Source of the DNA: Cymbidium sinense
Taxonomy: Eukaryota > Streptophyta > Magnoliopsida > Asparagales > Orchidaceae
Assembly (NCBI GenBank): GCA_021442155.1
Contig: CM038222.1
Span: 108,069,121 to 108,133,120, forward strand
Length of the DNA stretch: 64,000 nucleotides
Direction of reading: 5' to 3'
Under the pieces are notes generated by a model. That model worked only from the letters and a program-made list of their open reading frames with translations. It ran no database searches and was not told the DNA's origin. Each line of letters begins with the position of its first letter. The first letter of the stretch is position 1. A program made the position numbers and the translations under genes. Below, piece after piece: positions 48,466 through 59,478 of this stretch.

Positions 48466-49080
48466 TCGCTGATACTGATCCTAGTGGGCGTGACTTAGAT
48501 GACATAATTTGCGGCCCCATATTATTAGCGCATCGATCGGCCTATCTCCTAGTTTATTTCGATTATGAAATCGCTTCCTCCATGAGCTCAGACCAAACTG
48601 ACCACACCACGCGGTCCTCCCCTCTCTTCCGGCCGAGGTTTGAGCGCATTGCGCGTCTTGTCCATGTATTCGATAGAAACTTCTTTTTTTCCCTGCTTTT
48701 GCGTTTAACGACTTCCCTCTCCCATTTACCAGCCGTTGGAAGTCAACATTAGCTTTCGGCGACGATTCCGGCAGCTCCATTTCGTTTGAGGAAAATTCCC
48801 TTTGGATTCTACATTTTTTAGCGCACTTCCCCGTCGTTCTTCGTAAACACAAAGTAAATCACTTTCTTTATCAATTTATAAATTAATAGAGTACGTGTGC
48901 TAGGGGTTAAAGTTGTATGGTTAGATATTTTTTTGGGATTTGATTTTTAGGTTTGTGTTGGTGTTGCGGTTTAGGTGTTAAGTAGCCAAAAGTAGTATTA
49001 ATTAGTGTCGATTAATATAAATTTCTCATTATTCATATAACTTGTTTTGCAAAATGAATAGAGAATTTATTTCTGATTCT
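48466..49080. other. GC-richer 5' region of the MULE
   Basis: Between the left TIR and the transposase start. 48481-48852 is open on the minus strand (123 codons) and 48462-48752 on the plus strand, but neither resembles a known protein. It may be the MULE 5' UTR and promoter or captured host DNA (as in Pack-MULEs); I cannot tell which. Confidence 0.35.
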
Positions 49081-49087
49081 TTTCTAT

Positions 49088-51236
49088 GGAGCAACAGAGT
49101 ATCGATGAGCAATTTCAAGTTATGTGGGAGGAATCGTCAGTTAAGGTTGAACCGTCACCAGAATTGAAGAGAATTATGAGAAGCTTGCACATTGATCCAG
49201 AGCACTCACTCTAAAGTCGTTATCTAGTGGGTAGCGGTTATAGCGTATATCTAACCATGATGGCGTTGCGGTTACGAAGCTTCCGCCGACGCGTTGGTGT
49301 TGTATGTCAGTGGAAGATGTAATATTGCATCCACATGATCCGTAGTAAGATCGAGAGATATACCGATACGATTTCATTGCACAAGCACCTCCGGGATACA
49401 ACGCCTTTGATGAGTTGATTCTCGTATATCATCAAAATTTATCCGATTATACTTGTTAATTAATATGATAATTTATTGCTCAACTTATAAGTTATGTGGC
49501 GTGCGATCGCTTATCGTTGGATGAACCATATGTGCCAGTCTTTGCATCGAAGATGAGTATCAAAATGAGTGGTGCTGAAGTCGGCGGGATATTAGTGATG
49601 ATTTTGGTTCATCGAGTTAGAAAGCGTTTGAGAATATAAAGTCATAATCAAAATCACTCATTTCATATTGACAATGAGAGTCATATATTTGTCCACAAAC
49701 GAGTATGTCCGGATGTGTGAAACTACGAGGGAGTGGGACAACCATGTTTATTTTGACGACCCATCCGACAAAAATGTCCTAACAAATGAAATTGAAATTC
49801 CAAATGACCTTGTTGAATGTATGTGTTTCGCAAGTAAATGGAGTTTGCAATTTGCTATTGTTGGGTGGTGCATAGTAAATAATGTTCAATTCCAAACAGT
49901 TTCCAACCGTAAGAACTATCAGTTGTATGTACAGACGATAGTCCCAAGGCCGTAAGTGGTGTTTGTATTGTAGCAGCGGCTAGGGGTGAGAATATCAAGA
50001 GTTGGTGAAAATCATAGATGTGTCAATGCAAAATACATGGTCAGTATAGTTCAAAATTCATAGCGTACTTCATCATACCTGTGATCAGGCACCAGATTGA
50101 TCTGAAGCCTAGAGGGATTATAGGTAGAATGGAGTCGAAATTTAATGTTAAAGTTTCATATATGAAAGCATGGGATGCAAGGAGTAAGGCAATAAAAGCA
50201 ATATTTGGCGGAAGAGTCCCATAGACTCGTCTTTATATGGAATCAATTTGTAGTACTTTTACAGTGCTCTAATTCAATCTACCACTACACAACATTTCCG
50301 AGACTTTTTTGGGCTTTTGGACCTTCAATAATGGGATGGAGTTCTTTGCGAGACCAGTGTTGAGCTTAGACTACTTTTTGTTGGGCAAATATGGTACATT
50401 ATTAATGCTGTTGTGAATCACGATAATAATAGGTTGTTTTCTCTAGCTTTTGCTATTGTGGAATCATAGAATGTTAATTTGTGGTTGTGGTTCTTGCTGT
50501 GCTTGCATGATGTGTTGCCCGTAGTGTCAACTAGACGTGATTTGTGCATAATATCTGATAATCATCATTTGGTGCGTTACTGGATGCAAAGAGATTTTTT
50601 GCGCTCATGGACATTGTTTGCGCCATTTGCGCAAAATTTTAAAAGGTCACGCAGTTGGGGATTGGTGATGTTGAGTTTCTATGCCAAAAGATGTATATGA
50701 TGTGTGCGATGATATTCATCAGTTCGCTTAATGTTAGATATTAAAATGTCAAAGAAGAAGCGTAATTTGTAGAGCATGACCCTGTAAAATGATCCCTTGT
50801 ACACGATGGTGGTATGCGTTTTGGGACAATGATGATGAATGCATTTGAGTATTTTAATGGTGTTAAAGCAGCGTGGTTTACCGATTGCTTTAATCGCTTA
50901 TTACAACTTAGTAGCATTGTTCATAAAGCGGTTACTACTCGAGGAAGTCGGCTTGTATTTATACTCAAAGGATCTCCATTACTGAAATCGAAAGGGAGGC
51001 AAGGCATTTCCTTGAACCTGTAAATATCAACCCAAGTGAGATGCAGATTTTTGACAGGTCCAGCCGATCATTCAAAGTTGATTTGTTAGATAATGACCTT
51101 TGTTATTGTAATTGTGACAGAACGATCATATATCATTGTCCATGCCCACATGTGATTGCTGCATTGGGATTTAGACGGTTGAACCATCTCACGTATGTGT
51201 CACAGTACTACACTCTACAGCTGTATAAGCTGACAT
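49088..51236 (+). pseudogene. MuDR-type MULE transposase pseudogene
   Basis: The order of MuDR-family domains is clear despite frameshifts. A short MEQQSIDEQF start lies at 49088. FASKWSLQFAIVGWCIVNN, the DBD_Tnp_Mut region, is at about 49831-49890. RGIIGRMESKFNVKVSYMKA and WDARSKAIKAIFGG (50112-50216) precede the catalytic domain. LFWAFGPSIMGW, RPVLSLDYFLLGKYGTLL and LFSLAFAIVES lie at 50305-50466; LCIISDNHHLVRYWMQ at 50541-50590; AFEYFNGVK near 50840. The SWIM zinc finger CYCNCDRTIIYHCPCPHVIA ends the protein at 51100-51165. Two DDE-type aspartates (LSLD, IISD) are visible. The usual DGT is changed to DYF and the frame breaks at least four times, so it is inactive. Confidence 0.9.
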
Positions 51237-51239
51237 AAA

Positions 51240-52030
51240 TGAATTTCATACTCTACCAAATTGTTCTGATTGGCCATCTCTCAGTGTAGAGCATGGATTA
51301 GTGTGTTTAACTTTCAGAAAGGTAGACCTCGTCTGAATAGATTCAAAAACACAATGGATAAAATGTAGGCAGTAGCGTAACTTGTAGCATATGCAAACAA
51401 TGGTCGCAGTCATGCCCTCATAATATTAACGGTCGTATTTTCCAATAGGATAATGCTCATCTTTTCTTTCCGGTTGTAATGCACTACTTAGATTTTATAA
51501 TATTAACACTATTATATTATATTTGCGATTCTTTTTTTAGTGCGATGGCGGGAGGAGCACGCCGCCGCCGACTAGGCGTCGACACATAGCCATCTCTGCC
51601 ATCATCCACTGTGGGGTGGTGGTATTCCATGGAGGGGGAAGAGCTTGTCACACGATTTAGGGTTTAGGGATTATACTTTTTATGTAATTACTACGTTTAT
51701 TTATCTGTTTATTACAAACTTGAGAGTCATATACGCGTTAAATTTGGTTATGTCATAATGAACTTCTTATTATTTGTCCATTTCAAATGAATTGGTTAAC
51801 TTCATGATTGTCATCCATTAAACTATTATCAACTTGATGCGATCACTACTATTTCAAGCCGTGATCATTACTTATTTAGGGAAAAATCACACCTTAAAAA
51901 ATAACACGCCCGGTCTCAGGCGGCTTAAAAAAAAATTAACGCCGTTATTATTCGCTAATCCCGCGGTTCGGCTCCATCTGACGTCTTCTAATTGGGCAAT
52001 ATCTGATTAGCGGGTTAATTTCACGTGACA
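51240..52030. other. MULE 3' region, noncoding
   Basis: Follows the transposase and contains a small ATG frame at 51545 (MAGGARRRRLGVDT) that may be a leftover C-terminal exon. GC-rich subterminal repeats (AACGCCG, CCCGCGG) lie at 51905-52050 before the right TIR. Confidence 0.45.
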
Positions 52031-52154
52031 CCGCACACCCGACATTGCGCCTAATTGAATGACTATACCTATTCTTAAATTTTTTTCATTAATACTTAAT
52101 TATTTAATTAAGCTTCTAATCATACTTAATTTAAAAAAAATTGCCCCGAACAAA

Positions 52155-52650
52155 CTCTTGACATCCCTACGTTTTATCTTCAGCTCTACCTGCTACAACA
52201 TTCTTGTACACTTTCTTTCCTCCTTTTTTTTTTCTGTTTTTTTTTTTATTCTTTTTCTCTCAACAGTCTCAAACAAGTTACAGCAACAACAACTCCTCCT
52301 TATTCACAAATATAAAACCTCACTTCAATCTATCTTTCTTTCTGTATCTCTCCCTCTTTCGGCAGTTTAATTTTTATTTTTTTATAGTTCTCTCTCTGTC
52401 TCTCTAGTTTACAGAAAAAAATTAAAATTGTTTTATCCTTCTCTTAATCTGCCAACAACCACTCTCGCACACGAGAAAATATTACATACCGAATCCTAAT
52501 ATAATTTTTCATCAAGATTTTAATTATATTTCTTCATCTCAGCTCAACTTTTTTAATTTATATTAAAATTAATATAAAAAATTACTTAGTACCACATATT
52601 TCATTTTTATTAGAGTTCTGACACACTCTCTCTCTCATTCACATGAATAA
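52155..52650 (+). other. TC-rich region right of the MULE
   Basis: Pyrimidine-rich DNA (TTTCTTTCC, CTCTCTCTG) like plant promoter or 5' UTR sequence; TTTTATCTTCAG at 52173-52184 resembles a 3' splice site. Open frames at 52059-52407 are by-products of the pyrimidine tract. No gene can be supported. Confidence 0.3.
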
Positions 52651-52659
52651 AAAAATCTT

Positions 52660-52685
52660 TTATTATTATTATTATAATTATTATG

Positions 52686-52730
<45 letters not shown>

Positions 52731-52732
52731 TT
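52660..52732. repeat. (ATT)n microsatellite
   Basis: Long, slightly interrupted run of ATT units. It generates the tyrosine-rich spurious frame on this strand. Confidence 0.95.
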
Positions 52733-52754
52733 GTGTTTCCTCCTGCAGGGCAGA

Positions 52755-52850
52755 CTCTCTCACTCTTTCCCTTTCTCTCTCTCCTCTCTCCCTCTCTCTC
52801 TCTCTCTTTGATTTACGGCAAAAAAAAATATTTCATTTTTTTTTCCTCTA

Positions 52851-52890
<40 letters not shown>
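52755..52890. repeat. (CT)n microsatellites
   Basis: Two CT runs (about 52767-52808 and 52854-52890) separated by an A/T-rich spacer. GA/CT repeats are common near plant promoters, but no gene follows. Confidence 0.9.
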
Positions 52891-52891
<1 letters not shown>

Positions 52892-52895
<4 letters not shown>

Positions 52896-53834
52896 GATTT
52901 ACAAAAAATATTAAAAAAATAGTGAACAAAATATTATTTTTGAAATATTATTTTTGATATAATATTGCGCATAATCTCACTATTTTTATCACCGTATTGC
53001 CTGTTAAAGTGTAAAATCAAATATTTGAATGTGCAAAATATATTATATTTGATATTAGTAGGTGTGCAAAGAGTATATGCGTGTCTTTTTAGATAAGTAG
53101 ATTAGATGACTTACAACCACGGTATTATAAAATACCACTCATGCATGTCTTTTTAGATTGATGGACAGACCTAATTTTGATAAAAATCTCCTTAATTAAG
53201 GGAGGTGCTGCTAAAATTTTATCAAATTTTTTACTATGAAGAATCACAAAGAACAAAACTAGAAGACACATATAAATGATTAAATCAACTTAAATCAAAT
53301 ATAAAATTAACTAAGCGGCTTAAACATCATAATAAATATCTGTAAAATAAATTAGATGCAAGGCGTATATTGCAAAAATACATGATATACCTCTTAGTGG
53401 AAAGTTGAATGTTTAGACCAAATTTCTGAACTCCTAAAACTGGCTCAACACTTGTAAAGATGTAAATGAATAGGAAAAAAAAATGGTAGAAGTTAAACAT
53501 CTCCATCCCTTCTATTTATAAAAGAAAGAGGTGCTATGTGTTGGAATATACTCATTAAATGAGAATAATGTAAGAACAAAAGGAGAGAATCATTTTCTAA
53601 AATTTTTAAAAGGGGCTTCTTTTGCACTCATTTCAAGGTAAATTTGCATGTAAACCTAAAGCTTGAAATCTGTGCAAATGGGATGAATGAATTAAAGAGG
53701 ACATGCATTTTAGAGTAATCATGAAGACAAGTTCCTCATAGTAAAAAGAAAGCAAATAAATTGAATAATCAAAGTTTGCATGTATTATGCGATGTTTCAA
53801 GACAGCTTTGTATTCAAAATTACTACATTAAAGA
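52892..53834. other. Gap: AT-rich, no recognisable gene
   Basis: No coding frame is seen. TATTTATAAAAG at about 53514-53525 resembles a TATA box but has no linked ORF. Confidence 0.5.
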
Positions 53835-54094
53835 TAGCGCATAGAATAAATTTTTTAAATAAATATAGTTTAAAATATAATTAGTAATTTAAATATCTTA
53901 AAAATAAAATTTAAATATAGGTATAATCGTCCATTTAACGATGACTCAGACAATCAAAAAGCTCGTTGTTGACATCATTAATTTCGTTATATTCGATTCT
54001 GGTTACTAAACGGTAGAATCAAAATATTTTTCGATATATAAACGTGAACATTATTTATTTGATCATGTTCCTCGATTTAGCTAAATAAAAAAAT

Positions 54095-54106
54095 TATATT
54101 ATATTA

Positions 54107-54142
<36 letters not shown>

Positions 54143-54198
54143 TATTATTATTTTATTATTATTGTTATTATTATTATTATTATTGAATTACTACTATT

Positions 54199-54247
<49 letters not shown>

Positions 54248-54320
54248 TTATTACTATTATTTTTATTTATTATTATTATTTATTACAACTATTATTATTA
54301 TTATTATTATCATTATATAT
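54095..54320. repeat. (ATT)n/(TTA)n microsatellite inside the MITE
   Basis: Interrupted ATT/TTA runs fill most of the MITE interior. The leucine/tyrosine-rich frame at 54162-54356 is a by-product. Confidence 0.95.
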
Positions 54321-54644
54321 ACATACGAACACATTTACTTATCACAAATGCAATAATGGTTTAGTGTTTAAAACTTTGTTATCTCGAAAAAAGATTTCTC
54401 AATCCTCCTCTGCAAAAGCTTGTTGTTGAAACACTGTTTTGCTGCTTAGTTAGCAGCCGAATACAACGACATTTCAAGTTCGATATATAAAGCAGTCACT
54501 AACAAAACAAATTTCAAGCAGTAACACGAACAAGAGTTCTATTCGCCAAGCTCGTTTATCATACTTATCTGTGCACTTACAAGTCGGCTGCAAATTATTA
54601 TATGTGACAAAATAATTTAAAACAATATACATATAAGTGTTTAG

Positions 54645-54668
54645 CGGGCGACTTAAGTAAGTCGCCCG
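54645..54668. other. Perfect 11-bp-stem hairpin, subterminal in MITE
   Basis: CGGGCGACTTA, two bases, TAAGTCGCCCG. It lies just inside the right TIR; the MULE at 48336 has a comparable subterminal hairpin. Confidence 0.9.
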
Positions 54669-54772
54669 ATAAACGAGCGACTATACCTATATTTAAATTT
54701 TATTTTTAAGATATTTAAATTACTAATTATATTTTAAATTATACTTATTTTAAAAATTTCTTCTAGCGCATA

Positions 54773-57700
54773 TGGTATAAAAGAATTCTCCTTATACGAA
54801 CTTTAACGTAAGCCTGTAGATCAAATTTAACTTTATCACACCGAAATACGTAGTAATAATCTAGAATTTTAAATGAAGCGAATCTTGCATGCACTACGAA
54901 GCTAATACACTCCAATCAACTGCCTCGGAAAATGTGTAAGTTTCTTAATGAAATGGACTCTGCAATCATCTCAACGCAAACTTGATGTAGAAGATTGGTT
55001 GAGCTAAAATGTGTACATATGAGCAACCGCTCTTAAGTGAAAATCATATATGAATCTGAAACGTGTACACACACATTATGAGACAATCATGAAATTATGA
55101 TTGATGTTTAAGATTCATGCAAATAATGAGATGAATTATGCATGCATATCATGAGATGAAATAAATTCAAGTATAGTGCCTCAAAAGATTATATAGGTGT
55201 TCCTTTGATGAGGAATGTTTTATTCTTAACCCTAATTACCTTGTAAAACATGCAAATTTTATAACTTGCATAAAATTTAATGAATCTGAAAGCAAATATG
55301 TATGAGTCACATTATCTATATGGTAAAGTCGTAGTAATCTAATCCTTCTCCTTATTAGGATCGGAGTTAATACGATTGGTTTCAAATCAAATGCTCAGTT
55401 ACTAAGCGAGGATTTGATTTATATATTTGTAGATGATCATCAATAATTTTAATAGAGAAATTCTATATTTAAAACTATTGAATTTCTATTTTAAGATGGT
55501 AAATATGATCATTGGCTCTAACTATAGACTCGATCCTCTGCTAGCAAATGGGCAGAGTTGACAAGGTCTACCTTAATGATGACTAGGTTAATTAAGGATA
55601 TCAACAGAAGGAGTCATCATTATCAAAATATTTAAGATATTTATATTCAATAATTTCAAATTCAAAATTCTCAAAATATAAATCTAGATTTTATCTTCTA
55701 TTATTAAATTAATAGAGTCGATGATCTAGAACAACAACAAACTAAATGATCAAGCATATACCTAAGTGATGGTTTGTTTTGTTGTAGAATCTAACTTTGG
55801 GATTATTATTATTATTCAAAATTTTAAAGTATTTATGAAATCACCTCAAATTTAAATTCATAAATATAAGTCATGACTACTAACCAAGTGTAGTTGATGA
55901 GGTCTACTCATGATATGTTGAATAAAGATTTCAATCGAGGGGATACTACCATATTTAAAATTTTAAATCAAATTTAACATAAATCAAAAAAATCAATCTA
56001 AGTGAAAAATCTAATGAATTATCAAACTTAAAATGATTAAATGAAATCCAACATCTAAAATTAAAGTTAAAAATAATCCATCCACCCATCCATAATTGTT
56101 TTTCGGAAGTGAAAAATTAAGAAAACTCTAGCTCACAAAAGAGCCGATATCAAGTCAAATGCGCTGCTATATTTATTCTCAAATAATCTCATGCTAGTAA
56201 GGACATTGCTTGTATCCTCTATCTATGTGGTTTGGCGTTCCACATATTCTTTACGAGAGTCCTCTCGGGTGATTCAAAATGATACCATTATATTATGACA
56301 ATAATTATATGCTCTCCAAAGACTCCATCCTTTGAGTTGTGAACTATAAGGTGCACATGATAGAACAAAAAGCCACTATTAGCTAAAGGTAGACTTAATC
56401 TTGTCTCCTTAGATAAATGTCACCCTAAGTCTATAAGGTCTCCTTGGATGATGCAACCCATAACTACTGACAAGGATCCTTCAGTCATATTGGGTTGACT
56501 ACCTCTTTAACCCAGATAACCAGGATGATCTTGATGATGTGTCACTATTCCCCCAACCATTTGCTTTAAGATAAATAATGATGAATTCATAAACCTAAAT
56601 TTCAAAACTCCATATGCTGCTACTATACGCTGCACATTTAGCGATCTAACGACTAGCCTTAATCGAAAGTGATCTTTCAGTGTTAGGAGGTGTAATTAAC
56701 TATAGGTGTTTCTGCCTATAGAAAATCTGAAATCAGATCTAAAGTCCTCACAAAATAAGAGTGAAATCTCTAGGTAGTGTGTCATCAACTATTTCATCCG
56801 CCTTCTAGAAATTTGACTGACATTTAATCTACTCTTTTCATCAAGAGGTCGGTGATGAATTTTTGGAGCCCAGAAGTAATTTAAATAATTTAATAAAAAT
56901 TATTTTAATTTTTAAATATAAATATATTTTAAAAATCTTTGATAAATTTGTGAGCACTTAAACACAACATTTTGATTGATCATGTGAATTGGTGCAATTT
57001 GTTGAAGCCAAAATGTTTTTTTTTTACATATATTTTTCAAACTCAAAAATTAATTATTCTAATATGAATTAATTTCTAAATTGATCTTAGTGATGCATGA
57101 TTATCAATTTTTGGAAACATTTTGACTACTTTAAAGCATTCTTAAATTTATTTAAATTTTTTAGAGTTATATGAGAATTTGTATAATTAATATAATATTT
57201 GTAGCAATTATTAAAATTTTAAAATAGTTTTAAGAAAATTAAAATTATTTGAGAGTGTTTCTAGTATGTGCATGAGTAAATTTTAAAATTTCATATGCAT
57301 TTGATGAATATGGTTAATATGCGTATTTTATAATATTACATATGTTCTTTCAAATAATTGAAAAAAATGTATATCTTCTTTGATTTGATTGTTCATCTAG
57401 CACAGGCAGTTCCTAGATCTCAAGATCTCAAAGTTAGAATAAAAATAGATTCATAGCAAAGAGCATTATATTAGATTGTCTTATACTTAAGTTTGGGTAT
57501 TTTGTACTATGAATTTTTTTATATTGTGAAAATATGTATGAGTTTAAATTTTACTTATGCAAAGAAAATTTAAAAATTAAATAGTTAAATCTTTTTAATC
57601 ATGATAAAATTTCCCTCACTCTCTATCCCTCTATTGCTGTTTTTTATTATGCATTTAGAATTTATAGACCATCTTATTTTTGATTTGTTGAATGAAGGAT

Positions 57701-57887
57701 TGGCTATAACTTTAAAGAACTTATTTTTTTCAAGAAAGTAATTGCATGGTGGCTAGGCACATCTTGAGGGGATTTAATAATCTTCTCAAGTCTATCTCTT
57801 TAATGAGTGATAGAATTATCCTTTTCATTTGAAGTATTTTTCTTATTATAGGGCTTAAGATATATCTTCCCATACCCATAAAGTTTC
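54773..57887. other. Gap of 3.1 kb without recognisable gene
   Basis: AT-rich DNA. A weak internal similarity (an AGGTCTAC phrase near 55565 and 55905, each followed by a TTTAA-rich stretch) hints at an old duplicated repeat. 56100-56860 is less AT-rich and may be an old LTR or transposon, but no domain or end could be found. The 65-codon frame at 57730-57927 overlaps the LTR start and is not credible. Confidence 0.45.
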
Positions 57888-58900
57888 TGTTGACCTCACT
57901 TTTGGAGTGAGAATTGATCCCTCCCATCTTAGATCTAAGAGCCTTCTAGACACTTAGACTTCATTAGTGCTAGGACACTTGTAGTGATTAAGAGAACACT
58001 AAACCTAGACATAGAGAGTTATAGGGAATAACCCTAAGCATAGAGTTTACCTTAGGACAAGTAGGTTTCACCTACCCCAAGGCCTAAATCAAAATTCATG
58101 CCCATCCACTCATCCAAACTTAAGCTCATGTGGTTGGAGCTAAAACAACTCAAACATATTCAATTAATCTTAATTGAATTTGGTTCTCCATTCCAAGCTC
58201 AAGCCAAATTAACTTGGATCTTAACCCAAGTTAACCCACCATAATCTTATAACTCCATTCAAACATTCAAGCAAACTAAATTCAATTTGATTTTCTTAAT
58301 CACCATAAGTATTCAATAGATCATTTCAAATTACTCCAACATTTGCAACCAAGCTCATTGAACGAAGTGAATTTGATCAACCCAAGTTAGTTCATTTGAC
58401 CTAAAAGGTTCAAATGAGCCAAAACCTAATCAAACCCAAATCAATTGCAATCAAAACCACCAATCATCCTCGAATTCATCATTGAACACAACCCAACCAT
58501 CCATAACTTCAATTGATCCAAGTTGACTTGACCAAACCACTTGACCCAAAGTGACCTAAATGGGGTAATTAAACTCTAATAAAACTCCCAATAGATCAAA
58601 CCAAGCCATCCAATTCCTTCACCTTGATTGTAAGTCATTATCGAACACTCCACTACAATCAATGGGACCCAATCAAGCCAATTTGACTTTGACCCAAGTT
58701 GAATTTAATCTAAAGGGTCAAATTAGACCAAATCAACTCTTAGACCAAATTGATTGAAATCAATGCTTCCAATTAGTCACTAATTGAGTATTAAACATGA
58801 TCCAACCTTCAATTGGACCCAATTTATTCAACCTAATCCAATTGGCCTACTTAGTCTAATTTGACCCAAATGGTCAAATTGAACTAAATCACTCTATAAC

Positions 58901-59258
58901 CTATGATGCACCTCTAAAAAGTGCGATTAACCGTCAATGACAACGACACACGTGTCGGAACGGTGGAAAAGTGTCTGATTAAAATAATATTAAAAAATTA
59001 AAGGGACACACGTGTCCTAAATAATTGAATTAAAAATATATAAAAATATTTTAAATATAATTTGTTATATTTTAAATTATTGTAGAGAATTTTAGAAATT
59101 TAGAGAATGATATTTGAGATAAAAAGAGAGAATAATAAGATATATTTATTACAAATAATTAAAATTATTAAAAATTATAATTAAATTTATAAATTTAGAA
59201 TTGATAATAAATTTTATTCATTAAAATTATTAATGTACAATAAAATAAATTACTTAAG

Positions 59259-59292
<34 letters not shown>

Positions 59293-59478
59293 CTTAAGTA
59301 ATTAATTTAATTTTTAAAATTAAATAACTTATTTTTTATTATTTTTAATATTTTATCTATTTAATTTATACACATTAATTTTAATTATTACTATAATGCC
59401 CTGTCCAATGCGTATTCGTGTCCTATATTTTTAAAAATAGAAGTGTCTCGTGTCCGTGTCCGTGTATGTGCATCATAG
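58901..59478. mobile_element. hAT-like MITE, 578 bp, inserted in LTR
   Basis: The terminal inverted repeats are CTATGATGCAC and GTGCATCATAG. Flanks TCTATAAC (58893-58900) and TCCATAAC (59479-59486) form an 8-bp duplication with one mismatch. The same LTR site without the insertion is seen at about 9920-9950. Just inside the ends are ACACGTGTC words on the left and GTGTCCGTGTCC on the right. The centre is a 56-bp perfect palindrome. There is no coding capacity. The 8-bp TSD suggests the hAT superfamily. Confidence 0.88.
59248..59303. repeat. 56-bp perfect AT palindrome at MITE centre
   Basis: AATTACTTAAGTT, then (AT)15, then AACTTAAGTAATT. It is fully self-complementary and can extrude a cruciform or fold as a foldback. 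Confidence 0.95.

Larger units (their letters stand above)
48336..52145 (+). mobile_element. Mutator-like element (MULE) with 9-bp TSD and decayed transposase
   Basis: The 3810-bp element is flanked by the perfect direct repeat CCGAACAAA at 48327-48335 and 52146-52154. Its ends are inverted repeats of about 95 bp: left GTCAATTTTTTTAAATTAAG and right (reverse complement) GGCAATTTTTTTTAAATTAA. Similarity continues through AATTAAGTATTAAT and TTTAAGAATA to a GTATAG word. Subterminal zones are GC-richer with short hairpins. The interior has a broken MuDR-type transposase on the plus strand. The 9-bp duplication and long TIRs are diagnostic of Mutator elements. Confidence 0.95.
53844..54763. mobile_element. 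MULE-type MITE, 920 bp, with perfect 9-bp TSD
   Basis: Flanked by the perfect repeat TAGCGCATA at 53835-53843 and 54764-54772. The TIRs are about 100 bp and nearly identical: the left begins GAATAAATTTTTTAAATAAA and the right (reverse complement) GAAGAAATTTTTAAAATAAG. Both share TAATTAGTAATTTAAATATC and a GGTATA word. The ends resemble those of the MULE at 48336-52145 (AAATTAAGTAT, TTTAAGAATAGGTATAGTC), suggesting that it was mobilised by a related transposase. The interior is mostly ATT microsatellite and lacks coding sequence. Confidence 0.95.

Noticed and set aside
48481..48852. 123-codon minus-strand ORF within the MULE
   Set aside because: No recognisable family, overlaps a plus-strand frame, in a GC-richer 5' region; no evidence that it is expressed. 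It could be captured DNA, but this is not supported.
52643..52897. Tyrosine- and serine/leucine-rich ORF
   Set aside because: Made by ATT and CT microsatellites; no protein similarity.
53514..53525. TATTTATAAAAG as a gene promoter
   Set aside because: No ORF or transcript-like structure follows; such words are expected by chance in AT-rich DNA.
54162..54356. Leucine- and tyrosine-rich ORF
   Set aside because: Translation of an ATT/TTA microsatellite inside a MITE.
57730..57927. 65-codon minus-strand ORF as a coding fragment
   Set aside because: It overlaps the LTR start and has no clear similarity to gag, pol or a host protein.
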